Source: DRVV01 sp964487415 (GTDB lineage: Archaea > Thermoproteota > Bathyarchaeia > Bathyarchaeales > Bathycorpusculaceae). From it: a stretch of 24,080 bases of DNA. The number at the start of each line of letters is the position of its first letter. The first letter of the stretch is position 1. Position numbers and translations under genes: made by a program. The stretch is from assembly GCA_964487415.1 (NCBI GenBank), contig CAZAPQ010000056.1:1-24080 (forward strand). The letters are read 5' to 3'. The notes under the pieces were generated by a model. That model saw only the letters and a list, made by a program, of their open reading frames with translations. It made no database searches and was not told where the DNA came from. This document shows, piece after piece, positions 22,350-24,080 of the stretch.

Positions 22350-24080
22350 GTGATTCGCTTGATTAGGAAGGAGTTCACAAGCTTCGACGTGGCGGCTGTT
22401 GTCCGCGAGTTGAAAGACTCTATTCTAAATTCTAGGGTCATTAACATTTATCAGCTGAAAGGCAAGGATATACTCTTAAAGCTACGTGGAAAAACTGGTG
22501 AGTTATTAACGCTTATGCTGAGGGCGGGTAAAAGCCTTCACCTAACTTTATACATGCAAGAGAAGCCTCTAACGCCGCCTGCCTTCTGCATGGCTTTAAG
22601 AAAATATCTCAGGGGCAGCTGGCTTGTTGATGTGGAACAATATGAATTTGAGAGAATCGTAACCCTTAGATTTAAGAGCAAAACTGGCGCTTTAAAGCTT
22701 ATTTTAGAGCTTTTTGGCGATGGCAACATAATATTAGTAGGAAGCAACGGGAAAATTCTTCAAGCCTTAATTTACAAGCGTATGCGCGACAGAAATATCC
22801 TTAAAGGCGAGGTTTTCCTTTTTCCACCCTCAAGTGGACGTAACCCAATAAAGATTAGCGTTGAAGAGCTTTTAGAGGGATTGAAAAGCTTTGGAGAACT
22901 CGAGGTCGTGAGGGCTCTTGCACGTTTCCTTGGCTTAGGCGGTGTTTATGCTGAAGAAATTTTGCTCAGGCTTGGAATAGACAAGACCACAAAATGTAAT
23001 GTTTTAAGTTACCAGCAGGTTGAGTCCATCTATAACTGCTTAAAGGACATGATTTCACAGGTGATGGATCGCAAACTTGAACCATGCATAGTTCTTGATG
23101 ATGGTGGGAACTTTGTAGATGTGACACCCCTGAAGCTTAAACGCTACGAGGGCTTAAAGCATGAAGCATACGGTAGTTTTAACGAAGCCTTAGATGAATT
23201 CTACTCTAGAATTACTGTTTTGGAGGAGGCAGCTGCTGTTGAAAGGGAAATTATGGATATTCTACGGGAAATAGGGCGCCTCAGAAGAGTTATGGACGAG
23301 CAAGAAAAAGCTCTAGAGCAGGCTAGGCAAAAGGCAGAGAGGTATAAGCGGATAGGAGATATAATATACGTGTATTCCATGGAGCTTCAAAACCTTCTGA
23401 GCAAGTTTTTGGAGGGAGAAAAATCTGGGAAAAATTGGGATGACATTATAAATGAAGTTCTAGCTGCAAAGCGGATGGGGCTAAAGCCGGATATTTACTT
23501 TGAGACTTTTGATAAGAAGAGCCTTTCCCTTATGGTTCACATCGAAGATTTATCCTTCCCATTAGATTTGCGGAGGAGCTTATTTGAAAATGCTGCCAGA
23601 TTTTATGAGGAATCCAAAATAGCTGGAAGGAAACTGGAGGGAGCTAAGGAGGCTCTAGAAGATACAAGAAATAGGCTTAAGGAGACTGAGGCTAGGCTCA
23701 GGGAGACTGAGGTGCGAAGAGAGGCCAAGCCAAAAGAGACATTGGAAAAGCTTGCCAAGCGTAAGGTTAAAGGCAGGAGATGGTTTGAAAAGTTCAGATG
23801 GTTCATATCTTCTGACGGGTTTCTGGTTTTAGCTGGCAGGGATGCATCAAGCAATGAGGTCCTTATTAAGAAGTACACCCAACCAGGAGATGTAGTTTTT
23901 CACGCTGATGTAGCCGGTGCGCCATTTGTAGTTATAAAGACCGAGGGCAGAAAGCCCAGTGAACAATGCCTTAAAGAAGCGGCGGAATTCGCAGCTGCCT
24001 TTTCTAGGGGCTGGCGCGAGGGATTCGCCTCCGTTGATGTTTACTGGGTTGATCCAGAACAGCTGAGCAAGGCCGGGGAG
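22350..24080 (+). CDS. NFACT-family ribosome quality control protein (Rqc2/NEMF/RqcH-like), 5' part
   Basis: The frame is open for 577 codons from GTG 22350 to the window end. NFACT-N is recognised by KEFTSFDVAAVVRELKDSI, NIYQLKGKDILLKLRG, LRKYLRGSW, FERIV, LELFGDGNIILV and FPPSSGRNP. A helix-hairpin-helix (LARFLGLGGVYAEEILLRLG) follows, then two coiled-coil arms (about 290-345 and 410-475). The NFACT-R RNA-binding domain starts at WFEKFRWFISSDGFLVLAGR and ends in VYWVDPEQLSKAGE at the edge. The protein binds 60S/50S subunits with stalled peptidyl-tRNA. TTG 22359 is an alternative start; TATTTATA (22307-22314) is the likely TATA box. The position of the functional D-R pair appears as E101-R102. 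Confidence 0.9.
   Translation, partial: MIRLIRKEFTSFDVAAVVRELKDSILNSRVINIYQLKGKDILLKLRGKTGELLTLMLRAGKSLHLTLYMQEKPLTPPAFCMALRKYLRGSWLVDVEQYEFERIVTLRFKSKTGALKLILELFGDGNIILVGSNGKILQALIYKRMRDRNILKGEVFLFPPSSGRNPIKISVEELLEGLKSFGELEVVRALARFLGLGGVYAEEILLRLGIDKTTKCNVLSYQQVESIYNCLKDMISQVMDRKLEPCIVLDDGGNFVDVTPLKLKRYEGLKHEAYGSFNEALDEFYSRITVLEEAAAVEREIMDILREIGRLRRVMDEQEKALEQARQKAERYKRIGDIIYVYSMELQNLLSKFLEGEKSGKNWDDIINEVLAAKRMGLKPDIYFETFDKKSLSLMVHIEDLSFPLDLRRSLFENAARFYEESKIAGRKLEGAKEALEDTRNRLKETEARLRETEVRREAKPKETLEKLAKRKVKGRRWFEKFRWFISSDGFLVLAGRDASSNEVLIKKYTQPGDVVFHADVAGAPFVVIKTEGRKPSEQCLKEAAEFAAAFSRGWREGFASVDVYWVDPEQLSKAGE

Noticed and set aside
1..24080. CRISPR arrays, insertion sequences, prophage or defence genes
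   Set aside because: No regularly spaced repeats, transposase, integrase or terminal repeats were seen, and almost all the DNA is taken by housekeeping-type genes.

Overview
The window looks like chromosomal DNA from an archaeon of the Thermoproteota side of the tree, and a Bathyarchaeia-like lineage is my best guess. The reasons are archaeal-type genes throughout: TATA-binding protein, RadA, a TrmG10-type tRNA methyltransferase, archaeal RNase Z, an Lhr helicase, an ATP-dependent DNA ligase, an Ard1/NatA-like acetyltransferase, a crenarchaeal-style aKMT methyltransferase, GTP-type PEP carboxykinase and a two-subunit fumarase. TATA boxes are AT-rich (TTTAAAAG, TTTATAAA), TTG and GTG starts are common, and several genes appear leaderless. 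Gene density is high. I see no rRNA, tRNA, CRISPR array, insertion sequence or phage gene.

Layout. 1-2076 (+): the tail of PRPP synthetase, then trmG10 and RNase Z, all closely packed. 2065-6070: a minus-strand TIM-barrel protein with endonuclease IV-like metal ligands diverges from a winged-helix/RecA-KaiC ATPase whose stop overlaps the start of an ATP-dependent DNA ligase with an unusual helix-turn-helix-like N-terminal extension; this could be a repair locus. 6178-10616 (-): Lhr helicase, a 108-residue protein with eight cysteines in symmetric CX6C spacing, an aKMT-like methyltransferase whose conserved N-terminus lies upstream of any ordinary start codon, and a YkgJ-type cysteine-cluster protein. 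10617-10936 is a 320-base intergenic stretch carrying the PEPCK promoter and a long leader with two dyads.

10937-15607 (+): PEPCK, a GNAT acetyltransferase, two tandem paralogous zinc-ribbon proteins, a signal peptidase with an extra membrane-bound C-terminal part, and TBP. 15616-16944 (-): a metallo-beta-lactamase-fold protein followed 3 bases later by pyrE. 17037-18862 (+): a LarA-family protein lacking key residues of lactate racemase, and a NatA-like acetyltransferase. 18857-20348 (-): fumarase alpha and beta subunits. 20505-21960 (+): radA behind a perfect 8+4+8 dyad, then a small downstream protein. 21972-22271 (-): a three-helix membrane protein. 22350-24080 (+): the first 577 codons of an Rqc2/NEMF-type (NFACT) ribosome quality control protein, cut by the window end.

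The genes serve information processing (transcription initiation, recombination, ligation, tRNA maturation, ribosome rescue) and central metabolism (PEPCK, fumarase, pyrimidine and PRPP synthesis). The least explained parts are the symmetric cysteine protein, the altered LarA homologue, the 2065-6070 locus, the zinc-ribbon pair and the dyad in front of radA.
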